Shown here in pieces: positions 1 to 13,863 of a DNA stretch of 64,000 bases. A program made the translations under genes and the position numbers. The stretch is taken from positions 39,414,682 to 39,478,681 of the forward strand of contig NC_133104.1 in the NCBI RefSeq assembly GCF_022965805.1, given 5' to 3'. How positions within the stretch are numbered: position 1 is the stretch's first letter; every line of letters begins with the position of its first letter. This DNA is from Primulina eburnea (lineage: Eukaryota; Streptophyta; Magnoliopsida; Lamiales; Gesneriaceae). The notes below the pieces were generated by a model that did not search any database, was not told the DNA's origin, and saw only the letters and a list, made by a program, of their open reading frames with translations.

Positions 1-2881
<2,881 letters not shown>

Positions 2882-2918
2882 CGTGTGCCCCGACGATGAA
2901 GCGGCGGCGGGTGGGACT

Positions 2919-2924
2919 TGGGCC
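2919..2924. promoter_or_regulatory. Site II-like element upstream of adenylosuccinate lyase
   Basis: TGGGCC lies about 40 bases upstream of the adenylosuccinate lyase start codon, in a short GC-rich stretch (2882-2955) that stands out from AT-rich flanks. TGGGCY 'site II' boxes are known in plant housekeeping promoters bound by TCP factors. A single copy is weak evidence. Confidence 0.3.
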
Positions 2925-3090
2925 TGCGAGCTTATTAGAGTGCTGGCCGCGGCGAGGTTTTACGCCACCATATTTAACATTCGCGCTTTTCCAATCATTA
3001 TATAGAAGCGCGATTTCGTTAACAAGAAACTATTGATTCCAACGCGATTACCCTTTTTCGCATATTTTATGTTTTTTGTCAACAAATTCC

Positions 3091-3458
3091 TTGTAAAGTA
3101 TCGAAAATGTACAATTTTCCATGTGAAGATTAAATAAGTATTCTAAATCTTAATTTTTTATTATTATAAAAATTACACGAACACTCTGCACAACCTAAAA
3201 TCTGGCTAACTGAAGTGAAGTGTTTTGATGATATCTCACAGAACAATTATCAAAATTACCGGTGAACAAAACGATTGTAAAATATCGAAAATGTACAATT
3301 TTCCTTTGTGAAGATTAAATAAGTATTCTAAATCTTAATTTTTTTATTATAAAAATTGCATGAACACTCTACACCACCTAAATTCTGGCTAACTGAACTG
3401 AAGTGTTTTGATGATATCTCACAGAACAATTATCAAAATTACCAGTGAACAAAACGAT
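3091..3458. repeat. 184-bp tandem duplication
   Basis: Two adjacent copies, 3091-3274 and 3275-3458, match along nearly their whole length, beginning TTGTAAAGTATCG / TTGTAAAATATCG and ending GTGAACAAAACGA in both. The second copy forms most of the left arm of the foldback at 3290-3832, so one arm of an inverted-repeat element has been duplicated. Confidence 0.85.
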
Positions 3459-3832
3459 TAGAAAATAAACTTAATTTTCTACAAGTCATATTTCAGGACG
3501 GCGAAGATAGTTCGAATGATATTATGTTGACCAGACACTACAAGATCGAGCTGGATGACACGGATACAGCAACCGAAAACGTCCTGTTAGCATAGATAAC
3601 ATTCGAACGAGTCTAGCAGGTCTGAAATATGACATGTAGCAAATTGAGTTTTCTTTCTAACAGTTATGTTAGCGGGTCATTTTGATAATTATTCTATAAG
3701 ATATTATCAAAATATTCCAGCTTGTCAGATTTGCAGGAGTTGAGGATGGTGTTCGTGCAACTTTTGAAAAGGTTAAGATTTAAGTCTATTTAATTTTCTC
3801 ATGACAGAAATATAAATTTTCAATAATTCACC
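3290..3832. repeat. Long imperfect foldback element
   Basis: The left arm (about 3290-3497) is an imperfect reverse complement of the right arm (about 3620-3832). Paired blocks include TCATATTTCAG (left) with CTGAAATATGA (right), ACAATTATCAAAATTACC with the TGATAATTATTCT region near 3680, and GCATGAACAC (left) with GTTCGTGC (right). The spacer of ~120 bases holds no coding sequence. It is a MITE or foldback-type remnant; no target duplication was found. Confidence 0.7.
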
Positions 3833-3869
3833 GGTGAGTTTGGTGCAATTAATTCATTGTTATTAACAG

Positions 3870-4232
3870 TGCTCTAGTGCACGGAGAGCTTGCCCTCCTC
3901 TGGCATGCCCTCCATAGCTTTCTCCACATACAGGAAAGAGGACGGGTGCTCATGCTCAGGATATATGTTGGTCTTGAACTGGACCAAGCAACATTGGAAT
4001 CCCTACTCAAAGAAGGCTACAACTTTGCACGAGTATAAGTCCTCGAATTCATGGAGCTTAAGGAAGTCGTCCTTCTCCTGAGCCCAAAGAGCCTCAACCT
4101 TCTGTCTCTGACTTTACAGCTACCCCTCCAAGTGAAGAGTCTCGTGTGAAAGTCTAGCTCTTTCATCATCATCCAGCTTTGTCTATTTCTGAGCCTCTTC
4201 GAGCTCGCTAAGAAGAGATGTCTTCTCTTCAT
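3870..4232 (-). pseudogene. Decayed retrotransposon gag-like fragment
   Basis: On the minus strand the translation is broken by stops and shifts but keeps stretches such as KLHEFEDLYSCKVVAFFE and EHPSSFLYVEKAMEGMPEE after a Glu/Lys-rich helical part. This resembles the C-terminal region of plant 'putative transposon/gag' proteins as I recall them. It points the same way as the primer site and LTR at 6068 and beyond, so it is probably internal sequence of the same dead element, separated by a later insertion. The family cannot be named. Confidence 0.4.
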
Positions 4233-4639
4233 TATTCTGGGCTTCCAATTCCTGGAGCTGGTACATCAGCTCTCCGTGTCAAGCCCACGCGTCGTTCATG
4301 TCCCTTTGATGGGAATTGGGCGGCTGCTCAGACATGCTCACGCGGAGGTTGTCCTATCCAGCACAGAACATGCCCTACCTGCATAGACAAACTTTTGCAA
4401 AATGATAATAATATTTATGCAATAATAATATATATATATAAATATATATACACACACATATATAACGAGAAGGGAAAATAATCTCACATAGAGGAAGCCT
4501 GAGGCCATGTTCTGATCAACTACTTCTTCCTCGGGCACCAAAACTAATTAGGTCAACGACACTGAGCCTAATGAGTCACGGATCAAGGAGATGCCCTGAC
4601 TGTATATAGTGTCTTCTCACCGCCCTCACTCTCGGAAAA
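4233..4639. other. Non-coding, transposon-derived spacer
   Basis: No gene is seen. There is a short AT/CA-rich stretch (4426-4462). Minus-strand fragments such as VPEEEVVDQNMASGF may continue the decayed retroelement seen on both sides. Confidence 0.4.
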
Positions 4640-5820
4640 TAGTGGAAGCACCAAACCGTTTGCGAGCTATTCGAAGCTCGGCTTGATAAAAAGCTCGTTT
4701 GAATTTGTTTGTTAATCATATCAAACCAAGCCCAAGCTCGATTTTGAGATCGAAAATTTATTCAAACCAAGCTCAAGCCTAAAGATATTCGGCTCGTGAG
4801 CTCGCAAATATGTCTGATAATAGGTTCGCGATCTCGAGCTCGGTTCGTTTAGATGGCTCGTAAGCTCGAGCTTGAGCTTGAGCCGTTTAGGTGGCTCGTA
4901 AGCTTGAGCTTGACTCATTTGTTGAGTTGACAAATAAAAATATTAGTACTAATGTCAATGAAATCAATTGAATTCAAGACATGTTTGAAGAAATGATGAA
5001 TTCACATTACCATTTAGTCACAATTACATTTTTAATCTTATTTGCATATCATTATACTAAAATGTTCTTTAAAATATAATAAATAAAATAAATTGACAGA
5101 AATACATCAACTTATTTTTTTCCCTAAAAATTTACATAACCAAGTCATATACAAGTTGAGTAACTTTACAAATTATTATACTAAAATATTATATTAAATT
5201 GACTTTATTTGGATCATTCATAATTTACTATTAGTATACGAAGGTTAATTAAAAATTTTACATACTAAATTGATATTCCATTTGACATTAATCAATAATT
5301 TAAGTTAATTATGACGAATTCATTTCATAATGATATGTTGTCTTCGATCTACTATATTTAAATCTCTATTTCCAAAATATAAAGAGTGTAATATACTGAT
5401 TTATGTTTTTTTTAGCTCTTATTTGTGTCGTTTTGGTTATTTATGAATGAATTTACATTTTTATATTTGATTTAAAATTAGTTTATAGATATATTTAATT
5501 TTTAACAAGCTCTATTCAAACTCAAACTCGAGCTCAATTTTATGCTTATCGAGCTCGAAAACAAGACGAGCTCAAGCCAGGCTTGTTAAATATGCTAAAC
5601 GAGCTATGAATGAATCAAGCTCGAGCCTGGCTTGATTAACATGCTAAACGAGCTTTTAACGAGCCGAGCTCGAGCTTTTCTCGAGCACAGCAATTTCAAT
5701 ATAAACCGAGCTCGAGCTTGATAATAGAAACTCGAATCGACTCGAACTCGAGCCTCAAACAGTCTTAAACAAACCAAGCTCAAGCCTGATACTGTTTGAT
5801 TTGGATTGTTTACATCCCTA
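4640..5820. repeat. GAGCTC-rich interspersed repeat, probably non-autonomous hAT-like
   Basis: Both ends (4655-4935 and 5510-5770) are built of degenerate GAGCTCGAGCTTG units, with an AT-rich core between. The right end reads outward as TAGGGATGTAAACAATCC (minus strand), a terminus style common in plant hAT elements. Repeats of GAGCTCGAG character with this terminus are widespread in angiosperms. The left terminus is not clear and no target duplication was found. Confidence 0.5.
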
Positions 5821-6081
5821 ACTGTGGCCTCTTCGATGGGATTTTTTAGGAGGGCTTCAGCCTCCCAATCATTGCATTTGGAGGAGCCCCCGAGCCCCTT
5901 CTATTTCTATGGAGAAAAGGTCGCGATCCCCAGAGGAGTCACTTTCTGAATGGTAGAAAGAGTAGGTTCTAAGACCTACTTCTTCAAAATATTCTCCTTG
6001 GGACTCACATGCCCACCAGCTTCGGCTTGATTTGTCCCCGAACCATACATTGTACTAGGAGAGGTCCGCTCTGATACCAAC
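5821..6081 (-). mobile_element. LTR retrotransposon 5' internal region with primer-binding site
   Basis: On the minus strand the LTR end (...GGCATTACA) is followed at once by TTGGTATCAGAGC (6068-6080), complementary to the 3' end of initiator-Met tRNA, the usual plant retrotransposon primer. Downstream lies a short, stop-ridden leader/gag stretch ending where the GAGCTC-rich repeat begins. The element is dead and no second LTR was found to the left. Confidence 0.65.
6068..6079 (-). other. Primer-binding site, initiator Met-tRNA type
   Basis: Minus strand TGGTATCAGAGC matches the complement of the plant tRNA-iMet 3' end and sits two to three bases inside the LTR boundary at 6082. Confidence 0.7.
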
Positions 6082-6780
6082 TGTAATGCCTCAGATTCGA
6101 CGACTGTTCCCACTGTATCAAGTCGAGTCTTTTCAGCGGGCTTATGTCTTCACTCACACGCACCCTAGTAAACTTCCCCAGGGGACACCCATCCCAGAAT
6201 TACCCCAAGTCAAGCACGCTTAACTTTATAATTCTTATGTGATGAGCTACCGAAAATAAGATGCACTTTCTTCATATGAGCGGTACAAATCAAATCTTTT
6301 AAGCCCTCCTCAAGTGCACAGTCTCATACCTGAACAGTTTTGGAATTCCTCTCCTTCTAGTGTAAGATCGGTTCATTCATGTTCCCTCCGCCTATAAACC
6401 TACCAGGAGCCGCTCATTATCCGTGCAATCTCATTGCACCGACGATCATTCCCTGTCCTCTTCGGCCCCGGGCCTCAAAAAAGGTGTGAAACCTTCAGAG
6501 AGTTCTGAGCCCTATGATCCATTCCGGGCATGAGTAAGTCAAACCCTGAGCGTAGACTCGACGTCTCCCCAATTTCTCCCCCCTATGAGGATCTAAATAA
6601 AAGCCACAAACCTCGTACCAAGGGAACCCAATTGTCGTTAGTGGAGCCTCCTAAAATTTAATTTTGCAGAGTCTTCGAGCCTTGGGAGAATTCTGGTCGG
6701 AGCTCGAAGAATGTCTGGAATATGAGAGGACATCATCGCATTTCGCCTACTCTCGAACTATCATTGAGTCAGGACTAGAC
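6082..6780 (-). mobile_element. LTR with 5S-rRNA-like segment
   Basis: The plus strand starts TGTAATGCC (minus end ...GGCATTACA). On the minus strand it carries AAGTTAAGCGTGCTTG (about 6209-6224) followed by GGATGGGTG (about 6188-6196) and CCCTGGGGAAGT, in the order and near the spacing found in plant 5S rRNA. LTRs with 5S-derived sequence and this primer type are described for Cassandra terminal-repeat elements. The outer LTR end is uncertain; 6780 is a provisional limit. Confidence 0.55.
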
Positions 6781-7418
6781 ATTTTGAAAAAAAAATAAAT
6801 TATTAAAAAGTTTAGGAGAAAATAGGATAAAAACCGAGAACAGAAGTCTAGTCTAGAATCAATAAGAGATTTGACAGAGTAACAACACGATAAAAAAAAC
6901 AAAGTGAAAATAATGGAGGGATGACCATCTATTTAAGGGAAATGGAGAATGAAGAAAACTGTTGGATTGTGATTCATCCTACGGTCCAGAACGGGACAAG
7001 AATCTGACCAGCCGCCTCTAAAACTAAAACAATGCGAAATCTTGACCGTCCATATTTTTATCAACACTGAAGAATAAAGGACATGCAAATTGAACTCTCA
7101 AACATTTGTTTTTACGGTTCAATTGTCACATGAACTAACACAAATCTTGAAACTGACACAAAGTTGTTCGTCTCAACCATGTGTCGAACCAAATACTTAT
7201 GTTAAACTTCATACCTTTTTTAGACCCAAAAAACAAGGTACTATTGATATCTTGGGATAGCCGATTCGGCGTGGATCCAACCCGAATCACCTGTTAACCT
7301 AAGTTCATCTGTTAGATTGAGCATGGACCATATTTAGTACAATTAAGCAAAGCTAAGGACCAATGCTCCTAAGAGAACCTGTGCTGATTTTACCTCAAAA
7401 AGCGCTTTCATACGTGTA
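6781..7418. other. Intergenic, no gene seen
   Basis: AT-rich, stop-ridden in all frames, without recognised motifs. It could include the outer part of the LTR to its left. Confidence 0.5.
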
Positions 7419-7423
7419 AAGGC

Positions 7424-8345
7424 TGTTGGACTTAGAGGTTATTGGGCTTTGGGCTTGATCTTTGAATGGGAAATTAGATAAGCAAGCAAGGTCTAATAGA
7501 TGGCAAGTGGGAAATGTCCCACATTGGAAAATGAACATAGTATTGGTGAACTTATATTGAGTTGCACTTTGTGGAGGTGTAACAATGATTGGTCAAGAGG
7601 CTCTCTTTCGCGCGCACAGGCGTAGGGGGGTGCAAATCATGGGCCCGATTTGCAGTGGAAAAAGGCTTGACTTGTGTGCAAGTGTACGTGCGCGATCTGG
7701 GCGCGTCGAATGTCGGACCGATCAAGGCAAAATTTCCCACCGAGGTTCACCTGGTTTTTGCTATTTTTAATTTTCGAAAATTGGAATTATGGACCAAGAC
7801 CTTTGGTATTTCAGCTGACCCTTGGTGTTGTAAACTGAAAACCTTTGGTGCTCCAGCTGCTGACTTTTGGTGTTCCAGCTGCTGACCTTTGGCCTTTCGA
7901 ATGGCCAGCCGTAACTGTCCATATGAGTGCATATATATAGGTGCAGCCTCAAGTCATTCAGATCATCCAACACACTCCCCTGCTTTCTGATTTTCGTAGC
8001 TTTGCTTCCAACTGTCTCGGCTGCTGCTGCTTCATCAGTTGCTGTTCCCCTGTTGTTGTTCTACTCTCGTGATAAAGTTCAGGTACTTTTTCAGTTCGCC
8101 GTGGTGGTGCCTTGTGCTACGGTACTACTGGTTTTCCGTTGTATCCTGGGAAACAGACGTCCACGTTCATCCTCGCAGGACGCACCGAAGGGGACGAATC
8201 TGTTTTAAGGACACTGTATTTCATACAGGCCTCGGTTTGCTTTACTTGTTGCACTGTCCTACTGTTTTGTTTATCGCAATACTAGTTCTCTTTTACGAGT
8301 ACCTTTCTGTTTGTGCATATACATTTGTACACATTTTGCGTAACA
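7424..8345 (+). mobile_element. Solo LTR with 5-bp target duplication
   Basis: A 922-base unit begins TGTTGGACTT and ends GCGTAACA (TGTT...AACA), flanked by AAGGC on both sides (7419-7423 and 8346-8350). Near the left end is a GGGAAATGTCCCACATTGG-type motif frequent in plant LTRs. ATATATATAGG near 7930 looks like the LTR TATA box. There is no primer site or coding region, so it is a solo LTR left by recombination. Short open frames inside it are not genes. Copia or Gypsy cannot be decided. Confidence 0.85.
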
Positions 8346-8350
8346 AAGGC

Positions 8351-10153
8351 TTGGGTAGCAGAGCCCATGTCATGGTTACCTAAGTCGAGTCCATGCAAAT
8401 ATTACGATAATTATGAACTAAATACGCGTACAAATCTTAATAAAGAAACAATCTTGAAGATATCCGGATATATCCAAATTTTACTAAAGATAAAGTAAGG
8501 CATATCAGTTTTATGAAATCTCGTATTTCAAGTAACTCGACTTACTAGTTCTTTCCATACATGGTATTATTTTCTTTTAGCTGTATTTTAAGAGGCAGGC
8601 TCTGTTATAAGTTTTGGCCCAATTTTATGAAATCTTTTAGGCAATCGATCCACGGCTGTAGGTGATGGCTTATTCTTGGTTTGATAGTTTCATCGTAAAA
8701 ACTCGTTCAACAAATTTTTCTTCCCAAACAATCACCACTATTTTCTTGCTTGAGACAATTTTTCATTTGATTTTTTTTTTCAAACAATGTCCACTATTTT
8801 CTTGGCTTGAGATAGTTAAATCATCACAAAACTTTTGTGAGATGGTCTAATGAGTCAATTTATCTCCTCTCGGTCAATCATTATTTTTTTATGTCAAAAG
8901 TGTTAGTTATTATTAGAAATACGAGCAGAGTTGATTCGTCTCCTAGATAAAGATTTATAAGACCGTCTAACAAGAGACCTACTAATCAACATGAGTTGCA
9001 AATTTTTGTATGGCATGAAAAATTGTCAAAAGAGTTTTCAAGTTCATGTAAATATTATTAGACTTTTAAATATGATTTCCGATATTTTTAAAAGTTAATT
9101 TTCTCAAGCAATAAAGTATTTGATTCTTAATCTTCTTGATTGGCATCGTAAAAAATCTGAACTGAAAATAAATTTGAATGAAATTATGAAAGACAACCAA
9201 TTCATAGGTTGGCTAAGTCTTTGGTTAATTATTCCATGATATTCTATGATAACGAGAGCTATTGTGGAAAACGTGAATATCAAACTTTTAATGAAATAAA
9301 CCAATCTAATCGACTTTACACACCAAAATCGAAATAATACAACCATTTTCAAAATCGAAACAATCAAACCAAAATAAATAAAGAGTATTCTTAAAAAAAT
9401 AAAAGTCTAAAATACTTGAACTAATGGAACTAACCAAATCGAAATATTATATATACCTACATTTCTTTAAGTTTAGCTGGTTTTAATTTTTTTTTAAAAA
9501 ATATATTATAGGGTGTTTGCAACATATAGAAAAATAATTATGGATAAAAGAATGATTATTGATTTTAATTTCTCAGTAGCTCCATAAAAAAAATTTATTA
9601 AGAGTGTGAAAAGGCCGTATTTTAGTCTTGGAAACGTTTATGTTATTTTGATATTTTATTTTATTACATTTCAACTTTGGTTTGTTATCTTTACTGTTTT
9701 AACAATTTTAATCATTTCTATCTATGAAATACTTATTTACGTATCTTTAAATAGCGTTGACGTGTAAATGCAATATCAGTATTTTCAATAAAAAAATAGT
9801 TAAAATTGTAAAAAAAAATTTAAAAGTAGAGAATTAAAATTGAAATTTGACAGTACAAAAAGAGACAAAATAACAAAATAAATATATAAGACAAATATTG
9901 CAATTTTCATTCTTAATATACACATGTTTTGTATATTATTATTATATACATTTTCAATTTTTTTTTGTCCCTTTAAAACATGAATGAAACTAAGCCACAC
10001 ATAATTAACGAATCTTTCGTGATATTACATGTATGGATGGGCCACTAAATTATCTAATGCATACAAAATATGAATTTTGTCATGAGAGGGATAAATCCCA
10101 CTCCATCCCTACACTGCCCCAACTTCAAAACCCGCCTCTATGATTTTTCAACG
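8351..10153. other. AT-rich intergenic DNA
   Basis: No gene is seen. A 35-base motif (CAAACAATCACCACTATTTT) is repeated at 8725-8759 and 8781-8815. Fragments near 8930-8985 resemble an end of the MITE family listed below. Confidence 0.5.
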
Positions 10154-10327
10154 AGTAATATTTTATGAGACGATCTCACATATATTTATTTGTGAGACAA
10201 GTTAATCATGTTTATATTTATAATAAAAATTAATATTTTTGACATTAAATAATAATTTTTCGTAGATAACCAAAATAAAATATCCGTCTCATAAAACTGA
10301 CCCGTAAAATCGTTTCATAAGTTTTTA
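10154..10327. repeat. MITE family copy a (decayed)
   Basis: Carries the family layout: GAGACGATCTCACA at the left, a central AATTTTTC-type block, and the complementary terminus CCCGTAAAATCG at the right. It is diverged from better copies. Confidence 0.6.
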
Positions 10328-10737
10328 TGTATTTTTAATTTCTTCGAAGTTCATCGTTTAACTCAATTTTCCATTACGAATTCTCGATCAAAAGTTATTT
10401 GACTAAATACCACCAAAGCTTTATATTTCCTAACAAAGACAAAATGGGCAAGATTATTTTATTATAAATAGATTTTTTATTTCAATAATTATTGTTGCCT
10501 CTTATGAAAAAATATCATTGGCAATTTCATTTCAATGATTTATGTTAGTAGATTATTATTTTTTAAATAGTGTCCACTGAATATTACATCACTGATCCTA
10601 TAATTACTCACATTTTTTTCTATCTTTATCCAAACAATTTATTTTTTATATCACTCTACATGTGCCGTGTGCGACTTGCGAGTTGTCAACAGGAGAATAA
10701 CAAAGAAATAGATTATTAACGAAACTTAATATTTATA

Positions 10738-10918
10738 GAGTAGGTCTCTCGTGAGACAGTCTCACGAGTCATTATCTGTGAGACGAGTCAAACCTACCGA
10801 TATTCACAATAAAAAGTAATACTCTTAACATAAAAAATAATAATTTTTCATGGATGACGCAAATAAGATATCTGTCTCACAAAATACGACCCGTGAGATC
10901 ATCTCACACAGGTTTTTG
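10738..10918 (-). repeat. MITE family copy b
   Basis: AGTAGGTCTC...GAGACAGTCTCACGAG at the left and CCCGTGAGATCATCTCACAC at the right, with the core CACAATAAAAAGTAATACTC. Same orientation as copy f. Confidence 0.8.
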
Positions 10919-10991
10919 TTTATTTTATATGCAATCAATATTGATGATAATTTTTTTTAAAAAAGTACATCAGTACATTATTTTAATAGTA

Positions 10992-11150
10992 CGTCACTTG
11001 TAAAATGATTTCACATATTTTTATACGTGAGATGAGTTGATTAAATTCATAATTATCATAAAAAACAATATATTTCATATAAAAATGATATTTTTTATAA
11101 ATTAAATCGAAAAAAAAGTTAATCTCACAGAAATAATCTCGGACACATCA
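10992..11150. repeat. MITE family copy c (strongly decayed)
   Basis: Short matches to the family ends (AAAATGATTTCACA; GTGAGATGAGTTGATTAAA) with an AT-rich core. Weak copy. Confidence 0.4.
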
Positions 11151-11346
11151 TGTGCTCTTTCTTAAAGTCTATCACATCAGTGATTTAATTAATCTGAAAA
11201 CTTTGTAGCAGAAAATTGACATGTACTCACATTTTGAACTGTTCAATGATTGCAGGATAACTTTTATAAAATTTAATTTATACTAAAAAAAAATGATCTA
11301 CTAACTTAAACAGTTAAAATAAAAAATGGTCATAACAGTTAAATAA

Positions 11347-11541
11347 ATAATAATAATAATATAGTTTAACTAATGGAAAAACTAATAAGCATGTAGCTTT
11401 GATCTATTTATTAAAATATAATTTTACCAATTTTTTTGGTTTTATTTAATGATAATAATATATTTTAACTAATGGAAAAACTAATAAGCATGTAGCTTTG
11501 ATCTATTTATTAAAATATAATTTTACCAATTTTTTTGGTTA
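11347..11541. repeat. 99-bp tandem duplication
   Basis: The block containing TTAACTAATGGAAAAACTAA and ending TTTTACCAATTTTTTTGGTT occurs twice with a period of 99 bases and very few differences, so it is recent. Non-coding. Confidence 0.9.
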
Positions 11542-12084
11542 AAACCTAGATATTTTGTTCAGCAAATAAAAATAATTAATTTATTTTTAAAATTTTTATA
11601 TTGTTAATCACTAACTAGAAGGGAATATAACAGTAATTAAGTTTATTGAAAAGAATATTTTTTTATATTAAAATACAAAATAATATAATTTCTTCTCTGA
11701 ATTTTATATCGAAAATTGATCAATTAAAATAAGAAAAATTAAAACGTGGATTTAATGTTGTGAAGTGTAAACCCCATGAAATGATAATACGTAACCACCG
11801 TTTGAAATTAAAGATAAGATAATAATGTGAAGATAAATAATATAATGTAATAAGAAAAAAATAAATAAAAAATATAGTTAATGTGATATTTGATTGATTA
11901 AATTTAAGATAAGAATATCTTCTTATTTTTTTAATAATATTATTTATTAAGAATATAAATGATTTGATTCATATAATATAAATAATTAGTATATGAATAA
12001 AAAATATGATCAAATAAACAAATGATTGGATAAGATAAATTATCGATAAATTGTTATGCGCAACTTCCAACGTTGTCTTACTTA

Positions 12085-12430
12085 GGGGGGATAAATTGTA
12101 CAAAAAATTACTATATATCAATATACCGAAGATTTTCGAAATGTATAATTAGTATACCGATTATATCGAAATGTTGTGATATAACGAGATTTTGATATGA
12201 TATCGGTATATATGGTTATATGTCCAAAAATACTTTATATATTTTTTAAATTTATTATTTAAAAATATTATATATTTTTAAATTTATATATATTATGTTG
12301 ATATTTTCAAATTCCGCACTTTACCAAAATTTGGATATCAATACTATATCGCATCAAAATTTTGATAAATTAAATATTTTTCGATACAAAAGCCAACCAA
12401 AAATTTAATTTTTTTTTCACGACTATTCTT
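12085..12430. repeat. Degenerate 'cggtat' interspersed repeat
   Basis: Repeated ATACCGA, TCGGTATA and TTTCGAAAT words with an AT-rich core. The style is the same as 62690-63945. Probably a decayed non-autonomous DNA transposon; ends not defined. Confidence 0.35.
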
Positions 12431-12634
12431 CTTACTTGTAATATATCAGTCTCGTGGTGGAGAACATTTTCCCGTCCTTTCCCAACGTGTCAATTCGAAC
12501 AATTTAATTTCTTCATTGACCTATCTAATTCATATTTTATAATTTTATTAATAATTTATCCAATTATTGAGCACGAATCAAATTGAATCTAATTTTTTGT
12601 TCTGTTTATATTTTTAAAGGTGTAAATTAAAACA

Positions 12635-12636
<2 letters not shown>

Positions 12637-12712
<76 letters not shown>
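12637..12712. repeat. (AT)38 microsatellite
   Basis: Seventy-six uninterrupted bases of AT. Translated frames through it (YIYIYI) are artefacts. Confidence 0.98.
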
Positions 12713-12714
<2 letters not shown>

Positions 12715-12762
12715 TGAGAATGAAAATTTTTGTATTACAGCTGTGTGTTGTAATTTTTTAGA

Positions 12763-13013
12763 GTGGGTTTCATGTGAGACAGTCTCACGGATCCTAATAT
12801 TAAAATAGTGCAATTTCTGTACCAAATATAGGCAAAAACTTGTATAAGACGGTCTTACGGGTCGTATTTTGTGAGACGAATCTCTTATTTAGGTCATCCA
12901 TGAAAAAATATTACTTTTTATGCTAAGAGTATTACTTTTTATTGGCAATATCGGTAGGGTTGATCCATCTCACAGATAAATATTTGTAAGACCATCTCAC
13001 AAGAGACTTACTC
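12763..13013 (+). repeat. MITE family copy d with a second partial end
   Basis: A full copy (about 12834-13013) starts AAAACTTGTATAAGACGGTC and ends GACCATCTCACAAGAGAC. Just before it, 12763-12800 carries a separate family terminus (CATGTGAGACAGTCTCACGG), so one element probably inserted into another. Confidence 0.75.
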
Positions 13014-13690
13014 TCAAATATAATATTCATCTCCAACTCATTTATTTCAAATCTTACTCTAAAAAAATATTCTCAAAATATTATTTTTTATTTGATTTAT
13101 TTAAATTTATTTTATTTTTTGAACCGAATGTGAACATTGTTCAACTCATCTAGTTGATATATTTTAATGTTTATGTTTAAATATCTAATTATTTAAATAA
13201 TATAATAAAATAATATAAATATTATATTATTATTTAAATAATATTTATAATATTTAATATAAATATTTATAATAAATAAAAAAAATTTAAAAAACTCTGC
13301 TTTAAATTTGACGCAGCAAAAATAGACCTGCGCTATTTTGCGTTGGAGAAGAAAATCCTACGTCCCAATGGCCTCTACGCCAAAATGGTGGGGTTGGAGA
13401 TGCCCAGTATACTATTGTTTTGGCGGCACGGAAACCCAAAATTGCATGTAGATGCTTCGGAAGATTAATATATTATATTCGACCCACGATGCTGCCAGGT
13501 GTTACTTATGAGATAATACTTTCTCCAAAAAGAAAGGTATACTTTTGTAATTTACACACAGTTCAAGGAGGCATATGTAGTTTTTGAGAGTTATTATCTT
13601 TCAATCAGATCCCCCCAACCCCCCAATCATGCATGTTACAATTACATACAAAAGCCACGGACTAGGATTCTCCTGCGTATGATTGAGAAT
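13014..13690. other. Intergenic and proximal promoter of the phosphate transporter
   Basis: AT-rich to ~13290, then more balanced. No TATA box is certain; AATATATCC near 13690 is a candidate. No exact P1BS box (GNATATNC) was noticed. Confidence 0.4.
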
Positions 13691-13735
13691 ATATCCTTCT
13701 CTCTTTCACACAGACAAACACACATCTACGTGCGT

Positions 13736-13811
13736 ATGTATGTGTATGCATAGGTCGTTTGATCGTGGCTGTGATTATTGGTTCGAGACGAGATTTGGGC
13801 CAATCTGCTGA
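13736..13811 (+). promoter_or_regulatory. Two overlapping upstream ORFs in the SPX-MFS leader
   Basis: ATG at 13736 opens a 5-codon frame (MYVYA) stopping at 13753. ATG at 13740 opens a 23-codon frame in another register stopping at 13811. Both end well before the main start. They matter only if transcription starts upstream of 13736, which the sequence cannot prove. Confidence 0.4.
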
Positions 13812-13863
13812 ATTTACTCGGCTCGGCTCCGTATAGACGGGGAATCATTTCCTCGAAAATATT

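Noticed and set aside
7552..8383. Several overlapping open frames on both strands
   Set aside because: They lie inside the solo LTR and overlap in conflicting frames without conserved motifs.
12589..12825. Open frame with YIYIYI repeats (likewise 62314-62611)
   Set aside because: Translation of an AT microsatellite.
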